Assembly: GCF_028288225.1 (NCBI RefSeq)
Contig: NZ_JAQBOC010000045.1
Location: 62,001 to 126,000, forward strand
Origin: Mucilaginibacter sp.
Lineage (GTDB): Bacteria; Bacteroidota; Bacteroidia; Sphingobacteriales; Sphingobacteriaceae
DNA length: 64,000 nucleotides
Direction of reading: 5' to 3'
Position numbers and translations under genes: made by a program. Within the stretch, counting starts at the first letter, position 1. Every line of letters begins with the position of its first letter. Under the pieces are notes generated by a model. That model was not told the origin of the DNA and ran no database searches. It saw nothing but the letters and a program-made list of their open reading frames with translations. Below are positions 36,490 through 45,041 of this stretch, piece after piece.

Positions 36490-37589
36490 CTGGGGGGCCG
36501 CGCATTATCATTAGTGGGGGCGGTACCGGGGGACATATTTTCCCGGCTATTGCTATTGCCAATGCTTTGAAAAGTCTTGATCCGGCAACCGAAATTTTGT
36601 TTGTTGGCGCTAAAGGGCGGATGGAGATGGAAAAGGTGCCGGCCGCGGGTTATAAAATAATTGGTTTAGGGATCCAGGGCATTCAGCGAAAATCAATATG
36701 GAAGAATATAATGTTCCCGGTAAAGTTAATGCTGAGCGTAAGGAGATCACTTCAAATTATTAAGGATTTTAAACCCGATGCGGTAGTAGGCGTGGGTGGT
36801 TATGCTTCCGGGCCATTATTATACGCTGCTTCATTAAAAGGCATTCCGTATTTAATACAGGAGCAAAACTCGTACGCAGGCATTACTAATAAGTGGCTGG
36901 GAAAAAAGGCAAAAAAGATCTGTGTTGCTTTTGATGGCATGGATAAATTCTTTCCTTATGACCGCCTTATTAAAACAGGCAACCCGATCCGTAAGGAGTC
37001 GGTTAACATTGCCGGCAAGCAAATGCAGGCGATTGAGCTTTATAAACTATCGGCGTTTAAAAAAACAATATTGATAATTGGAGGAAGCCTTGGTGCGCGT
37101 ACTTTAAATACCAGCATACTGGCCGGGCTCGATAAGTTAATAGCTGCAGATGTGCAGGTAATATGGCAAACAGGGAAGTTTTATTATAAAGGGATTATTG
37201 AAAAACTTGGTGAGGATTATCACCCAAATGTGCGCATCCTTGAATTTTTAAACAGGATGGACCTGGCTTACGCCGCTGCCGATATAATTATATCAAGGGC
37301 CGGCGCAGGCACAATTGCTGAACTGTATGTGGTGAAAAAACCGGTGATCCTGGTGCCTTCGCCAAATGTAGCGGAGGATCATCAAACAAAAAATGCATTG
37401 GCACTGGTACAGGAGCATGCGGCAGTTTTTATTGCCGATAGAGACGCGGAGGCTAAGCTGGTTGATAAAGCCATTGAACTTTTAAATGATAAAGAGTTAC
37501 AACGAAAAATGAGTGATAATATTGGCAAAATGGCGATGCCTGATGCTGATGAGATAATTGCTAAAGAAGTGATAAAAATGATAAAGTAG
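36432..37589 (+). CDS. murG: Undecaprenyldiphospho-muramoylpentapeptide GlcNAc transferase
   Basis: MurG makes lipid II from lipid I. The body is typical: PRIIISGGGTGGHIFPAIAI, VGVGGYASGPLLYA, IQEQNSYAGITNKWL, IIGGSLGARTLN and SRAGAGTIAEL. The N-terminus is odd. The only standard start codon after an in-frame TGA (36414) is GTG at 36432, inside the repeat unit ATCGGTGGAATCA. The first 23 residues (MESRNKNQPNQKLPRQLAG and so on) come from repeat sequence, including a 20-bp palindrome that encodes part of it. A rare CTG or ATT start nearer the glycine loop cannot be excluded. Confidence 0.92.
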   Translation: MESRNKNQPNQKLPRQLAGAGGPRIIISGGGTGGHIFPAIAIANALKSLDPATEILFVGAKGRMEMEKVPAAGYKIIGLGIQGIQRKSIWKNIMFPVKLMLSVRRSLQIIKDFKPDAVVGVGGYASGPLLYAASLKGIPYLIQEQNSYAGITNKWLGKKAKKICVAFDGMDKFFPYDRLIKTGNPIRKESVNIAGKQMQAIELYKLSAFKKTILIIGGSLGARTLNTSILAGLDKLIAADVQVIWQTGKFYYKGIIEKLGEDYHPNVRILEFLNRMDLAYAAADIIISRAGAGTIAELYVVKKPVILVPSPNVAEDHQTKNALALVQEHAAVFIADRDAEAKLVDKAIELLNDKELQRKMSDNIGKMAMPDADEIIAKEVIKMIK

Positions 37590-37694
37590 TTCATAGTTGA
37601 TGGTTCATAGTTCATAGTAAAAAGGGAATCTGTGAAATCAAAGAAAACATCAAACAAATAAATCGGTGAAATCAAAAAGTAATCGGTGAAATCA
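37590..37694. repeat. TTCATAGTT words and three ATCNGTGAAATCA units before murC
   Basis: TTCATAGTTGATGGTTCATAG words (37590-37619) are followed by ATCTGTGAAATCA (37628-37640), ATCGGTGAAATCA (37662-37674) and ATCGGTGAAATCA (37682-37694). The last two have a 20-bp period, and the last ends 10 nt before the murC ATG. Confidence 0.85.
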
Positions 37695-37704
37695 AAATAA
37701 AAAA

Positions 37705-39060
37705 ATGGAATTAAGCAGCATAAAACGGGTTTATTTGGTGGGGATCGGCGGCATCGGCATGAGCGGATTGGCCCGGTATTTTCAGCATTTGGGTTGCGTT
37801 GTTTGCGGCTATGATAAAACCGCTACCGATTTAACCAATGACCTTCACAATGAAGGCATCCGGGTTATTTTTGATGACCGTATCGATTGGATCCCATATA
37901 GCTTTCAAACACCGGATGAGGGTACGCTGATAATTTATACACCGGCAATTCCTAAAGATTCTGCCATTTTGAACTTTTTCCGTGATAATGGCTTTGGGTT
38001 GTATAAGCGGTCGCAGGTGTTGGGTATTATTAGCCAGGGGATGTTTACGGTTGCTGTTGCGGGTACGCACGGTAAAACTACCACGTCAACAATGGTTGCC
38101 CATATTTTGAAAGATTCCGGTAAAGATTGCTCAGCTTTCCTGGGCGGGCTTTCAACAAATTATCACAGCAATGTGCTTTACGGCAAAAATAATATTGTAG
38201 TAGTTGAGGCTGATGAGTATGATCGTTCGTTCCTTACGCTGCACCCTGATGTTGCCATTGTAACATCGATGGATGCCGATCACCTGGATATATATGGGGA
38301 TCATGCACATTTAACGGAATCGTTCAAATTGTTTGCATCTCAGATAAAACCGGGTGGCACGCTGATCCATAAAAAAGGATTGGATCTGGATACTGGTTTT
38401 ACTTATGCCGTTGATGCAGAAGCCGACGCAACGGCGTCAAACATAAAAATAGAGAACGGTGATTTTTATTTCGATTTTAAAAATGCCAACACCAGCATAA
38501 CCAATATCAGGATGGGTATTGCAGGTACCCACAATATTGAAAATGCGGTTGCTGCAATTGAAGCAAGCCTGATACTCGAGGTATCACCAGAAGCTATAAA
38601 AAGTGCATTAGGTTCATTTAAAGGGGTTAAACGCCGTTTTGAATATATCGTAAAAAACGATCATCAAATATATATTGACGATTATGCGCATCATCCCGAA
38701 GAATTAAAAGCAGCTATCAGGTCGGTTAAAAAATTGTATCCGGGCAAAAAGCTGACAACAATTTTTCAGCCGCATTTATTTACGCGTACGCGTGATTTTG
38801 CTGACGGCTTTGCCGAAGCACTTGATTTGTCGGACGAGCTGATCATACTGGATATTTACCCGGCGCGTGAGTTGCCGATAGAAGGTGTAAATGCAGATAT
38901 GATACTGGAGCGGATGAAATTGAAGAACAAGCGCCGCATTAGCAAGCAGGAAGTTTTGAATGTTATAAAAGAAGAAAAGCCGGAGCTGCTGTTAACAGTT
39001 GGCGCAGGCGATATTGATACATTGGTTCAACCCTTAAAACAAATTTTAGCGGATGTTTAA
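37705..39060 (+). CDS. murC: UDP-N-acetylmuramate-L-alanine ligase
   Basis: MurC adds L-alanine to UDP-MurNAc, the first amino acid of the stem peptide. The 451-residue protein has YLVGIGGIGMSGLARYF at the N-terminus, the ATP loop AVAGTHGKTTTSTM, DADHLDIYGDH and DDYAHHPEELKAAI near the C-terminus. Order and length are normal. It overlaps the ftsQ start by 8 nt. Confidence 0.95.
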   Translation: MELSSIKRVYLVGIGGIGMSGLARYFQHLGCVVCGYDKTATDLTNDLHNEGIRVIFDDRIDWIPYSFQTPDEGTLIIYTPAIPKDSAILNFFRDNGFGLYKRSQVLGIISQGMFTVAVAGTHGKTTTSTMVAHILKDSGKDCSAFLGGLSTNYHSNVLYGKNNIVVVEADEYDRSFLTLHPDVAIVTSMDADHLDIYGDHAHLTESFKLFASQIKPGGTLIHKKGLDLDTGFTYAVDAEADATASNIKIENGDFYFDFKNANTSITNIRMGIAGTHNIENAVAAIEASLILEVSPEAIKSALGSFKGVKRRFEYIVKNDHQIYIDDYAHHPEELKAAIRSVKKLYPGKKLTTIFQPHLFTRTRDFADGFAEALDLSDELIILDIYPARELPIEGVNADMILERMKLKNKRRISKQEVLNVIKEEKPELLLTVGAGDIDTLVQPLKQILADV

Positions 39061-39913
39061 GAAACGGATCTGGAAGCCATTGCTGATAAGCCTTGCCTGG
39101 ATAATAAGTTTCGGGGGCTTAATAGTATTAATGGGTTTTATTGAAAGCAAAAAGGGTGAGGTTGTATGTAAAGACGTTAAAATATACATACCGGGCAACC
39201 AGTATTTTATTGACAGGGAAGAAGTAGACAAAATTTTGCAGGTAAATAGCCGTGCGTTAATTGGCCGCCGGATGGAAAGTATCAATATTAACGGGCTTGA
39301 AAAAAAGTTAAAGGCCAACCCGTTTATTGAATTTGCAAAGGTTTATACAGATATGGATGGGGTTATTAATGTTGAGATAAGCCAGCGGCAGCCCATTTTA
39401 AGGTTGATGAATCGCTTTGACCAGGATTTTTATGTAGATCAGCATGGATTAAAGATTCCTTTATCGGCAAATTTTACAGCAAGGGTGTTAGTTGCCAATG
39501 GATATATAGACGAGCTTTTCGCCAACCAGGTAGATAGTTTGCACACTGCGATTGCTGCAGAGTTGTTTAAAACTGCTGATTATATAAGAAAAGATTCGCT
39601 TTGGGATGCGCAGATAGCGCAGATCTATGTAAATAAAGCGCATGAAATTGAACTGATCCCACGTGTAGGCAACAACCGGATCTTGTTAGGCAATGCCGAC
39701 TCGTTGGAGAATAAGTTTCATAACCTGCTTGTTTTTTACAAAAAGGCATTACCACAGGTTGGCTGGGATGCCTACAAGGTGATAAATGTGAAATATGCTA
39801 ACCAGGTAGTTGGCGTTAGGAACGAAAATATAAAAACAGATTCATTAAAAGCAAAGGGGGCTTTGAGTGATACATCAAAATTGATTAGGGATACAACAAT
39901 AAATACGAATTAA
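39053..39913 (+). CDS. ftsQ: Cell division protein FtsQ/DivIB
   Basis: The 286-residue protein has a short cytoplasmic N-terminus, a membrane helix (LLISLAWIISFGGLIVLMGF at about 9-28), and a periplasmic POTRA-like domain that starts with the FtsQ motif KIYIPGNQYFIDREEV. It is part of the FtsQ-FtsL-FtsB complex linking the Z-ring to septal synthesis. It overlaps murC by 8 nt and ends 1 nt before the ftsA ATG. Confidence 0.9.
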   Translation: MFKKRIWKPLLISLAWIISFGGLIVLMGFIESKKGEVVCKDVKIYIPGNQYFIDREEVDKILQVNSRALIGRRMESININGLEKKLKANPFIEFAKVYTDMDGVINVEISQRQPILRLMNRFDQDFYVDQHGLKIPLSANFTARVLVANGYIDELFANQVDSLHTAIAAELFKTADYIRKDSLWDAQIAQIYVNKAHEIELIPRVGNNRILLGNADSLENKFHNLLVFYKKALPQVGWDAYKVINVKYANQVVGVRNENIKTDSLKAKGALSDTSKLIRDTTINTN

Positions 39914-39914
39914 T

Positions 39915-41258
39915 ATGGACAAAACTTCAACTCAGGAAAAAAGTTCACCAATAGTAGTGGGATTGGACATAGGAACTACCAAGATCTGTGCCATTGTTGG
40001 GCGCAGGAGCAAAAATGGCAAAATAGAAGTATTGGGTATTGGCAAAGCTGAATCTGCCGGGGTAACACGCGGCATGGTTTCAAATATTGATAAAACGGTA
40101 CAGGGAATAACCATTGCCGTTGATGTTGCAGGTACGCAATCAAACGTGGAGATAAAAGTGGTAAATGTAGGCATTGCGGGCCAGCATATTAAAAGTTTAC
40201 AGCACAGGGGCTTAATAACCCGCCGTGATATGTCAAACGAGATCTCCCGTAAGGATATTGATAAGCTGGTTGAGGACATGTATAACCTGGTGATGCCTCC
40301 GGGCGAGGAGATCATCCATGTTTTGCCGCAGGAGTTTACCGTTGATAATGAGCCGGGCATAAAAGATCCGATTGGTATGGCAGGGGTAAGGCTTGAGGCT
40401 AATTTTCACATTATATCCGGCCAGGTTACTGCTATAAAAAACATTGTTAAATGTGTAAACAAGGCCGGCTTACAAAGTGAAGAGCTTACGCTTGAGCCTT
40501 TGGCATCATCAGAATCTGTATTGAGCGATGAGGAAAAAGAAGCCGGAGTAGTATTGGTAGATATAGGCGGCGGTACAACTGATGTGGCCATTTTTCACGA
40601 AGGAATTATACGCCACACCGCAGTTATACCGTTTGGAGGTAATAGCGTAACTGAAGATATCCGCGAGGGTTGTTCTGTAATGCGCAATATAGCTGAGCAA
40701 TTAAAGGTACGTTTTGGTTCGGCATTGGCTGACGAAAACAAGGAAAACGAGATTGTTTGCGTTCCCGGTTTACGCGGCCGCGAGCCAAAAGAGATCTCGG
40801 TAAAAAACCTGGCTTTTGTGATCCAGGCTCGTATGGAAGAGATCGTAGAGCACGTATATTATGAAATAAAATCATCCGGTTACGAGAAAAAACTGATAGC
40901 AGGTATTGTTATTACCGGTGGTGGGGCACAGTTAAAACACCTGGCGCAACTGGTTGAATTTGTTACCGGTTTGGATTGCCGCGTAGGTTACCCCAATGAA
41001 CATTTGGCAAAAAACGAGCAATTGCCTAAAAATGTTTACGAGGAGCTGCAAAGCCCAACTTTTGCAACCGGTATTGGCTTGCTGATAAAAGGCATCCAGA
41101 AGATGGAATACAATGACTATGCACCTGCTGCCGAGGACATAAAAGTTGAAAAACCAAGATATACTGAAGACAGGAAGTTTGGTTTATTAGGCAAATTATT
41201 AGAAAGCGGGAAGCGTTTTATTAAGGACGATATTAATGATGAGGACTTTTTGAAATAA
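39915..41258 (+). CDS. ftsA: Cell division protein FtsA
   Basis: FtsA is an actin-like ATPase that ties FtsZ to the membrane. The 447-residue protein has the phosphate-1 motif VVGLDIGTTKICAIVG, the SHS2-type domain with NVGIAGQHIKSL, phosphate-2 VVLVDIGGGTTDVAIF, the adenosine motif ITGGGAQLKHL and a C-terminal extension ending in KLLESGKRFIKDDIND (short amphipathic region). The ATG follows the ftsQ stop by one nucleotide. Confidence 0.96.
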   Translation: MDKTSTQEKSSPIVVGLDIGTTKICAIVGRRSKNGKIEVLGIGKAESAGVTRGMVSNIDKTVQGITIAVDVAGTQSNVEIKVVNVGIAGQHIKSLQHRGLITRRDMSNEISRKDIDKLVEDMYNLVMPPGEEIIHVLPQEFTVDNEPGIKDPIGMAGVRLEANFHIISGQVTAIKNIVKCVNKAGLQSEELTLEPLASSESVLSDEEKEAGVVLVDIGGGTTDVAIFHEGIIRHTAVIPFGGNSVTEDIREGCSVMRNIAEQLKVRFGSALADENKENEIVCVPGLRGREPKEISVKNLAFVIQARMEEIVEHVYYEIKSSGYEKKLIAGIVITGGGAQLKHLAQLVEFVTGLDCRVGYPNEHLAKNEQLPKNVYEELQSPTFATGIGLLIKGIQKMEYNDYAPAAEDIKVEKPRYTEDRKFGLLGKLLESGKRFIKDDINDEDFLK

Positions 41259-41319
41259 TCTTTCCACATTGACCCGATCTTTCCACATATTGACAATTGT
41301 GGATAAGTGTTGTGGAAAA
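41258..41319. promoter_or_regulatory. DnaA-box-like cluster upstream of ftsZ
   Basis: A direct repeat ATCTTTCCACATTGAC (41258-41273) and ATCTTTCCACATATTGAC (41277-41294) is followed by a perfect DnaA-box sequence TGTGGATAA (41298-41306, minus sense TTATCCACA) and a near match TGTGGAAAA (41311-41319). The cluster sits in the ftsA-ftsZ gap, so it may regulate ftsZ. Confidence 0.5.
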
Positions 41320-41384
41320 AGTCATAATATTACAATAGATAAATCTGTTTATTCGTCAATCACATATAACTGAAACTTAGGATT

Positions 41385-42995
41385 ATGCATTTTGAGATGT
41401 TAAAAGAAAAGTCGTCCATCATTAAAGTAATTGGTGTTGGCGGCGGCGGGGGTAATGCGGTAAACCACATGTACAGACAAGGGATTACCGGTGTTGACTT
41501 TATTATTTGCAATACTGATGCACAGGCATTGGAGCTAAGCCCAATTCCCAATAAGGTACAATTAGGTGCAAGCCTTACTGAAGGCATGGGCGCAGGTTCA
41601 ATACCCGAAGTTGGTAAAAATTCGGCTATTGAAAATATTGATGATATAAAACAAATGCTGGGCTCCAATACCAAAATGCTGTTTATAACAGCAGGTATGG
41701 GTGGTGGTACCGGTACTGGTGCAAGCCCTATTATAGCCAAGGCCGCCCGCGAGCTGGATATTCTAACTGTAGGTATTATAACTACACCGTTTGCATTTGA
41801 AGGAAAGCGCCGCAAGCTGCAAGCTGATGCTGGCATGGAAGAGCTGAAAAAGCATGTCGATTCATTTTTAGTGATCAGTAATGACAGGCTCCGCCAGATC
41901 TTCGGGAACCTTACTTTAGGTTCGGCATTTGCACAGGCCGATAATATTTTAACCACTGCCGCAAAGGGCATTGCCGAAATTATAACACTGCCCGGTTACA
42001 TAAACGTTGACTTTAAAGACGTGCGCACTGTAATGAAAGACAGCGGCGTATCAATAATGGGCAGTTCATCTGCCGAAGGCGAAAACCGTGCTTTAAAAGC
42101 AGTTGAAGGTGCTTTGTCATCACCATTATTAAAAGATAATGAAATTGAAGGCGCCAGATACATACTGCTGAACATAAGCTCGGGCAGCAAGGAAGTTACC
42201 ATGGATGAAGTAAGTGTTATTACCGATTACATACAAGAAGAAGCAGGTTTAGCTGCCGACCTTATATGGGGTAATTGTGTTGATGAAAATTTAGGGGATA
42301 AATTATCTGTAACCATAATTGCCACAGGTTTCCAAACCAAGGATGAGCGCGAAAAAGAGCAAAGCAGCAAAAAAATCGTTTCGATGCTTGTGCCGGAGGT
42401 TGAGCCTAAAGCTAAGCCGGTAAATGAATTTATTACAGCTGTTAAGCCTGATGCGGTTACCGAACCGTACATGAAAATGAAGGACGAGTCAAAGCAAACA
42501 AAACAAACAGGCTTGTTTGATCTGTTTGCTGCCCGCAACGAAGAGCCTGCAGTTGTAAAGTATGATTTGACAGCAGAAGAAGCGCCGGTGGCAGAAGCAG
42601 AAACATCTGATGTGCCTGAAATGACATTTAAGATTGCTGAGCCGGCAACAAACTTTATGCAAACCCAGCCTAAGGAAGAAAAGCTACCTGAGCCTGAAAA
42701 AGAGCCCGAAGTTGTTAGCGGTGCAGATGACAATAAAACAAATGAGTCAATAGAAGAGCAACTGCGTAAATCGCGCGAGCGGATAATGAGGCTTAAAGAT
42801 CTGAGCATGAAATTACGCAGCGGAAATATCCAGGAAATGGAAAGCATTCCGGCTTACAAACGCAAGGAAATTGCCCTTCAGCAAACCCCTGCGTCTGACG
42901 AGAGCCATGTTTCCCGGTTCTCTTTATTGCCTGATGACGAAGGAAATACCGGGATAAGAAATAACAACTCTTTTCTGCATGATAATGTGGATTGA
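41385..42995 (+). CDS. ftsZ: Cell division protein FtsZ
   Basis: FtsZ is the tubulin-like GTPase that forms the division ring. The protein is 536 residues, longer than usual because of a Glu/Pro-rich variable tail (from about residue 325). It has the GTP-binding VIGVGGGGGNAVNHM, the tubulin signature GGGTGTGASPI, FEGKRRKLQADAG, NDRLRQIFGNLTL and the synergy region. The tail carries EEQLRKSRERIMRLKDL, then YKRKEIALQQ; these would serve as membrane-factor or FtsA contacts. The ATG at 41385 (MHFEMLKEKSS) matches the family start; M5 is an alternative. Confidence 0.96.
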   Translation: MHFEMLKEKSSIIKVIGVGGGGGNAVNHMYRQGITGVDFIICNTDAQALELSPIPNKVQLGASLTEGMGAGSIPEVGKNSAIENIDDIKQMLGSNTKMLFITAGMGGGTGTGASPIIAKAARELDILTVGIITTPFAFEGKRRKLQADAGMEELKKHVDSFLVISNDRLRQIFGNLTLGSAFAQADNILTTAAKGIAEIITLPGYINVDFKDVRTVMKDSGVSIMGSSSAEGENRALKAVEGALSSPLLKDNEIEGARYILLNISSGSKEVTMDEVSVITDYIQEEAGLAADLIWGNCVDENLGDKLSVTIIATGFQTKDEREKEQSSKKIVSMLVPEVEPKAKPVNEFITAVKPDAVTEPYMKMKDESKQTKQTGLFDLFAARNEEPAVVKYDLTAEEAPVAEAETSDVPEMTFKIAEPATNFMQTQPKEEKLPEPEKEPEVVSGADDNKTNESIEEQLRKSRERIMRLKDLSMKLRSGNIQEMESIPAYKRKEIALQQTPASDESHVSRFSLLPDDEGNTGIRNNNSFLHDNVD

Positions 42996-43086
42996 GGGTA
43001 GTTGATTAGAGGTTAGAGACCAGAGATTGGTTTTTAGCCCGAAAGTCAATAAAAGAAAGACAAATTCCTAATTGTATTTATATAGA

Positions 43087-43113
43087 AGGCCCTGCAAATT
43101 TGCGGGGCTTTTG
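43087..43113 (+). terminator. Rho-independent terminator after ftsZ
   Basis: Stem GGCCCTGCAAA pairs with TTTGCGGGGCT (one G-T pair), followed by a short T-run. It closes the dcw transcript. Confidence 0.75.
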
Positions 43114-43266
43114 CTTGTCTATTTGGAAATTGACCATCTGCATCTCGTTCCCTAATTTCCGTTATTTTCAGACTGCCAGCAACTAATCTCCGGTCAAACG
43201 GGCTTCTAGTCGCTCTAACCAATCTCTAATCACCAACTTATAGCCTATTATAAAAAGTAATAATGA

Positions 43267-43297
43267 TTGTTTCTGCACGTTTTAAGGGCTATATTTG
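43267..43297 (+). promoter_or_regulatory. Consensus promoter for the oxoamine synthase gene
   Basis: TTG (43267-43269), a 20-nt spacer and TATATTTG (43290-43297) match the Bacteroidota consensus at all fixed positions. It lies 30 nt before the TTG start codon at 43328. Confidence 0.65.
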
Positions 43298-43327
43298 TAT
43301 CTTTAAAACGCAATAAAACTTAGCAGT

Positions 43328-44572
43328 TTGGATATATTTAACAAAATATCAAAAAGCATGGGCGGCCCACTTGGGCAGCACCAAAAATGGTCGCATGGTT
43401 ATTTTTCCTATCCTAAGCTGGAAGGCGAAATAGGTCCTCACATGCAGTTCAACGGAAAAGAACATTTGGTTTGGAGCCTGAACAATTACCTGGGGTTGGC
43501 AAATCACCCTGAAGTTAGGGAAGCTGATGCAAAGGCAGCTGCCGATTATGGTATGGCTTACCCAATGGGTGCGCGCATGATGTCGGGCAATTCTATCCAC
43601 CATGAAGAGCTGGAAGCAGATCTTGCCTCTTTTGTGGGTAAAGAAGATGCTTTTTTACTAAATTATGGCTACCAGGGAATGGTATCAATAATTGATTCAT
43701 TGGTTGACCGTAATGATGTTATAGTTTATGATGCCGAATCACATGCTTGTATTATTGATGGTTTAAGGCTGCACATGGGCAAACGTTACGTTTACCAGCA
43801 TAATGATTTAGAAAGCTGCGAAAAGCAGCTGGAGCGTGCTACAAAGCTTGCTGAACAAACCGGCGGCGGGATCCTGCTGATAACCGAGGGCGTTTTTGGA
43901 ATGTCGGGTGCGCAGGGTAAGCTGAAAGAGATCATCGCCCTTAAAAATAAATACGATTTCCGTTTGCTTGTTGACGATGCGCATGGTTTTGGTACCATGG
44001 GAAAAACAGGTGCCGGTACGCATGAAGAACAGGATTGTGTTGATGGCGTTGATGTTTACTTCGGCACATTTGCCAAGTCAATGGCTGGCATAGGAGCATT
44101 TGTAGCTGCTAATAAAGAGATTGTTGACTACCTGCGTTATAATATGCGGTCGCAGATCTATGCCAAGGCATTGCCAATGCCAATGGTAATAGGATTGAAA
44201 AAGCGCTTTGAACTGTTGAAATCACAGCCACAGCTGCGCGAAAAACTTTGGGAAATTGCAAACACGCTTCAAAAAGGATTAAAAGAACGCGGCTTTAACC
44301 TGGGTGTTACCAATACCATGGTTACCCCTGTAATATTGGAAGGCGACCTGTACGAAGCAACCGCTCTAACCCGCGATCTGCGCGAGAATTACGGGATCTT
44401 CTGCTCAATCGTAATATACCCGGTGATCCCTAAGGGATTGATCCTGTTAAGGCTGATCCCAACGGCAGCACATAGTTTGGAAGATGTTCAGCGCACGCTG
44501 GATGCTTACAGCGAAATGGCTGAGAAGTTAAAGGCCGGATTTTATAAAGAGAATAAATTAGTGGTGGCGTAA
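43328..44572 (+). CDS. PLP-dependent alpha-oxoamine synthase (serine/cysteate palmitoyltransferase-like)
   Basis: The 414-residue type I PLP enzyme has YPKLEGEIGPHMQFNGK, LVWSLNNYLGLANHPEV, DAESHACIIDGLRLH, LLVDDAHGFGTMG and the PLP-lysine segment FGTFAKSMAGIGAFVA, the order of the alpha-oxoamine synthase family. These condense an amino acid with an acyl-CoA or acyl-ACP. In Bacteroidota such enzymes start sphingolipid or sulfonolipid synthesis, or act as 2-amino-3-ketobutyrate CoA ligase; the exact substrate is not decided here. The start is TTG at 43328; the nearest ATG, ten codons on, would remove part of the conserved N-terminus. The gene has its own promoter and is followed by a terminator. 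Confidence 0.85.
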   Translation: MDIFNKISKSMGGPLGQHQKWSHGYFSYPKLEGEIGPHMQFNGKEHLVWSLNNYLGLANHPEVREADAKAAADYGMAYPMGARMMSGNSIHHEELEADLASFVGKEDAFLLNYGYQGMVSIIDSLVDRNDVIVYDAESHACIIDGLRLHMGKRYVYQHNDLESCEKQLERATKLAEQTGGGILLITEGVFGMSGAQGKLKEIIALKNKYDFRLLVDDAHGFGTMGKTGAGTHEEQDCVDGVDVYFGTFAKSMAGIGAFVAANKEIVDYLRYNMRSQIYAKALPMPMVIGLKKRFELLKSQPQLREKLWEIANTLQKGLKERGFNLGVTNTMVTPVILEGDLYEATALTRDLRENYGIFCSIVIYPVIPKGLILLRLIPTAAHSLEDVQRTLDAYSEMAEKLKAGFYKENKLVVA

Positions 44573-44639
44573 GTGCTTCATCATGTAAGCCCGCGCTAAA
44601 TCTCCCCCGGTAGGGAGACTATAAAAAAGAATATTCATT

Positions 44640-44669
44640 AGCCTTTCGGTAATCTGGAAGGCTTTTTTT
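44640..44669 (+). terminator. Rho-independent terminator after the oxoamine synthase
   Basis: AGCCTTTC and GGAAGGCT arms are followed by TTTTTTT. A degenerate relative (AGCCTTTCG then CAGCTTTTTT) lies at about 45430-45458 without good pairing. Confidence 0.8.
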
Positions 44670-44750
44670 GTTTTTCTGCATTTTTAGGTTTTGTCACCAA
44701 CAATATTGAACTTGTGGCTATTATTGGATTTGTTTCGATAACACTGCAGT

Positions 44751-45041
44751 ATGAAAGACGGCCTTATTTTAGTTTTACTTATCTCAAGCTTGATCGCGCC
44801 TTATCTGCTGATATTTTATAAAAAGGTAAATATTAGAGTAAGGCTTTTGTTTATTTGCATGATAGAATTATTTATTTTATGTACACTAATAACAATTGAT
44901 TTTTTTAGCGATGGTTTTTTTGTATATGAAACCTATTTTTACAGCTTATTTGTTTGGTTAAGCATTTTATTAAACATCATATTGATTTTTCTTAGCTGGT
45001 TTATTAGCAAAACAAAATCTGTTATAAAGAAAGCTAAATAA
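44751..45041 (+). CDS. Small three-helix membrane protein
   Basis: The 96-residue protein reads as three hydrophobic helices: GLILVLLISSLIAPYLLIFY, LLFICMIELFILCTLITIDFF and LFVWLSILLNIILIFLSWF, with a basic tail KTKSVIKKAK. No family was recognised. It stands alone between the oxoamine synthase and repeat-rich sequence. The single long hydrophobic frame supports it, though A+T-rich sequence can create such frames by chance. Confidence 0.5.
   Translation: MKDGLILVLLISSLIAPYLLIFYKKVNIRVRLLFICMIELFILCTLITIDFFSDGFFVYETYFYSLFVWLSILLNIILIFLSWFISKTKSVIKKAK

Larger units (their letters stand above)
42996..43327. other. Repeat-containing gap between ftsZ and the oxoamine synthase
   Basis: This 332-nt gap holds GATTAGAGGTTAGAGACCAG-type words (43003-43029), a terminator (43087-43113), the inverse words CCAATCTCTAATCACC (43221-43236) and the promoter at 43267-43297. 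No further gene is visible. Confidence 0.75.

Noticed and set aside
41360..41971. 203-residue antisense frame in ftsZ
   Set aside because: Shadow of the ftsZ codon pattern; serine- and proline-rich nonsense composition.
42227..42847. 206-residue antisense frame in the ftsZ tail
   Set aside because: Same shadow effect; ftsZ is certain.
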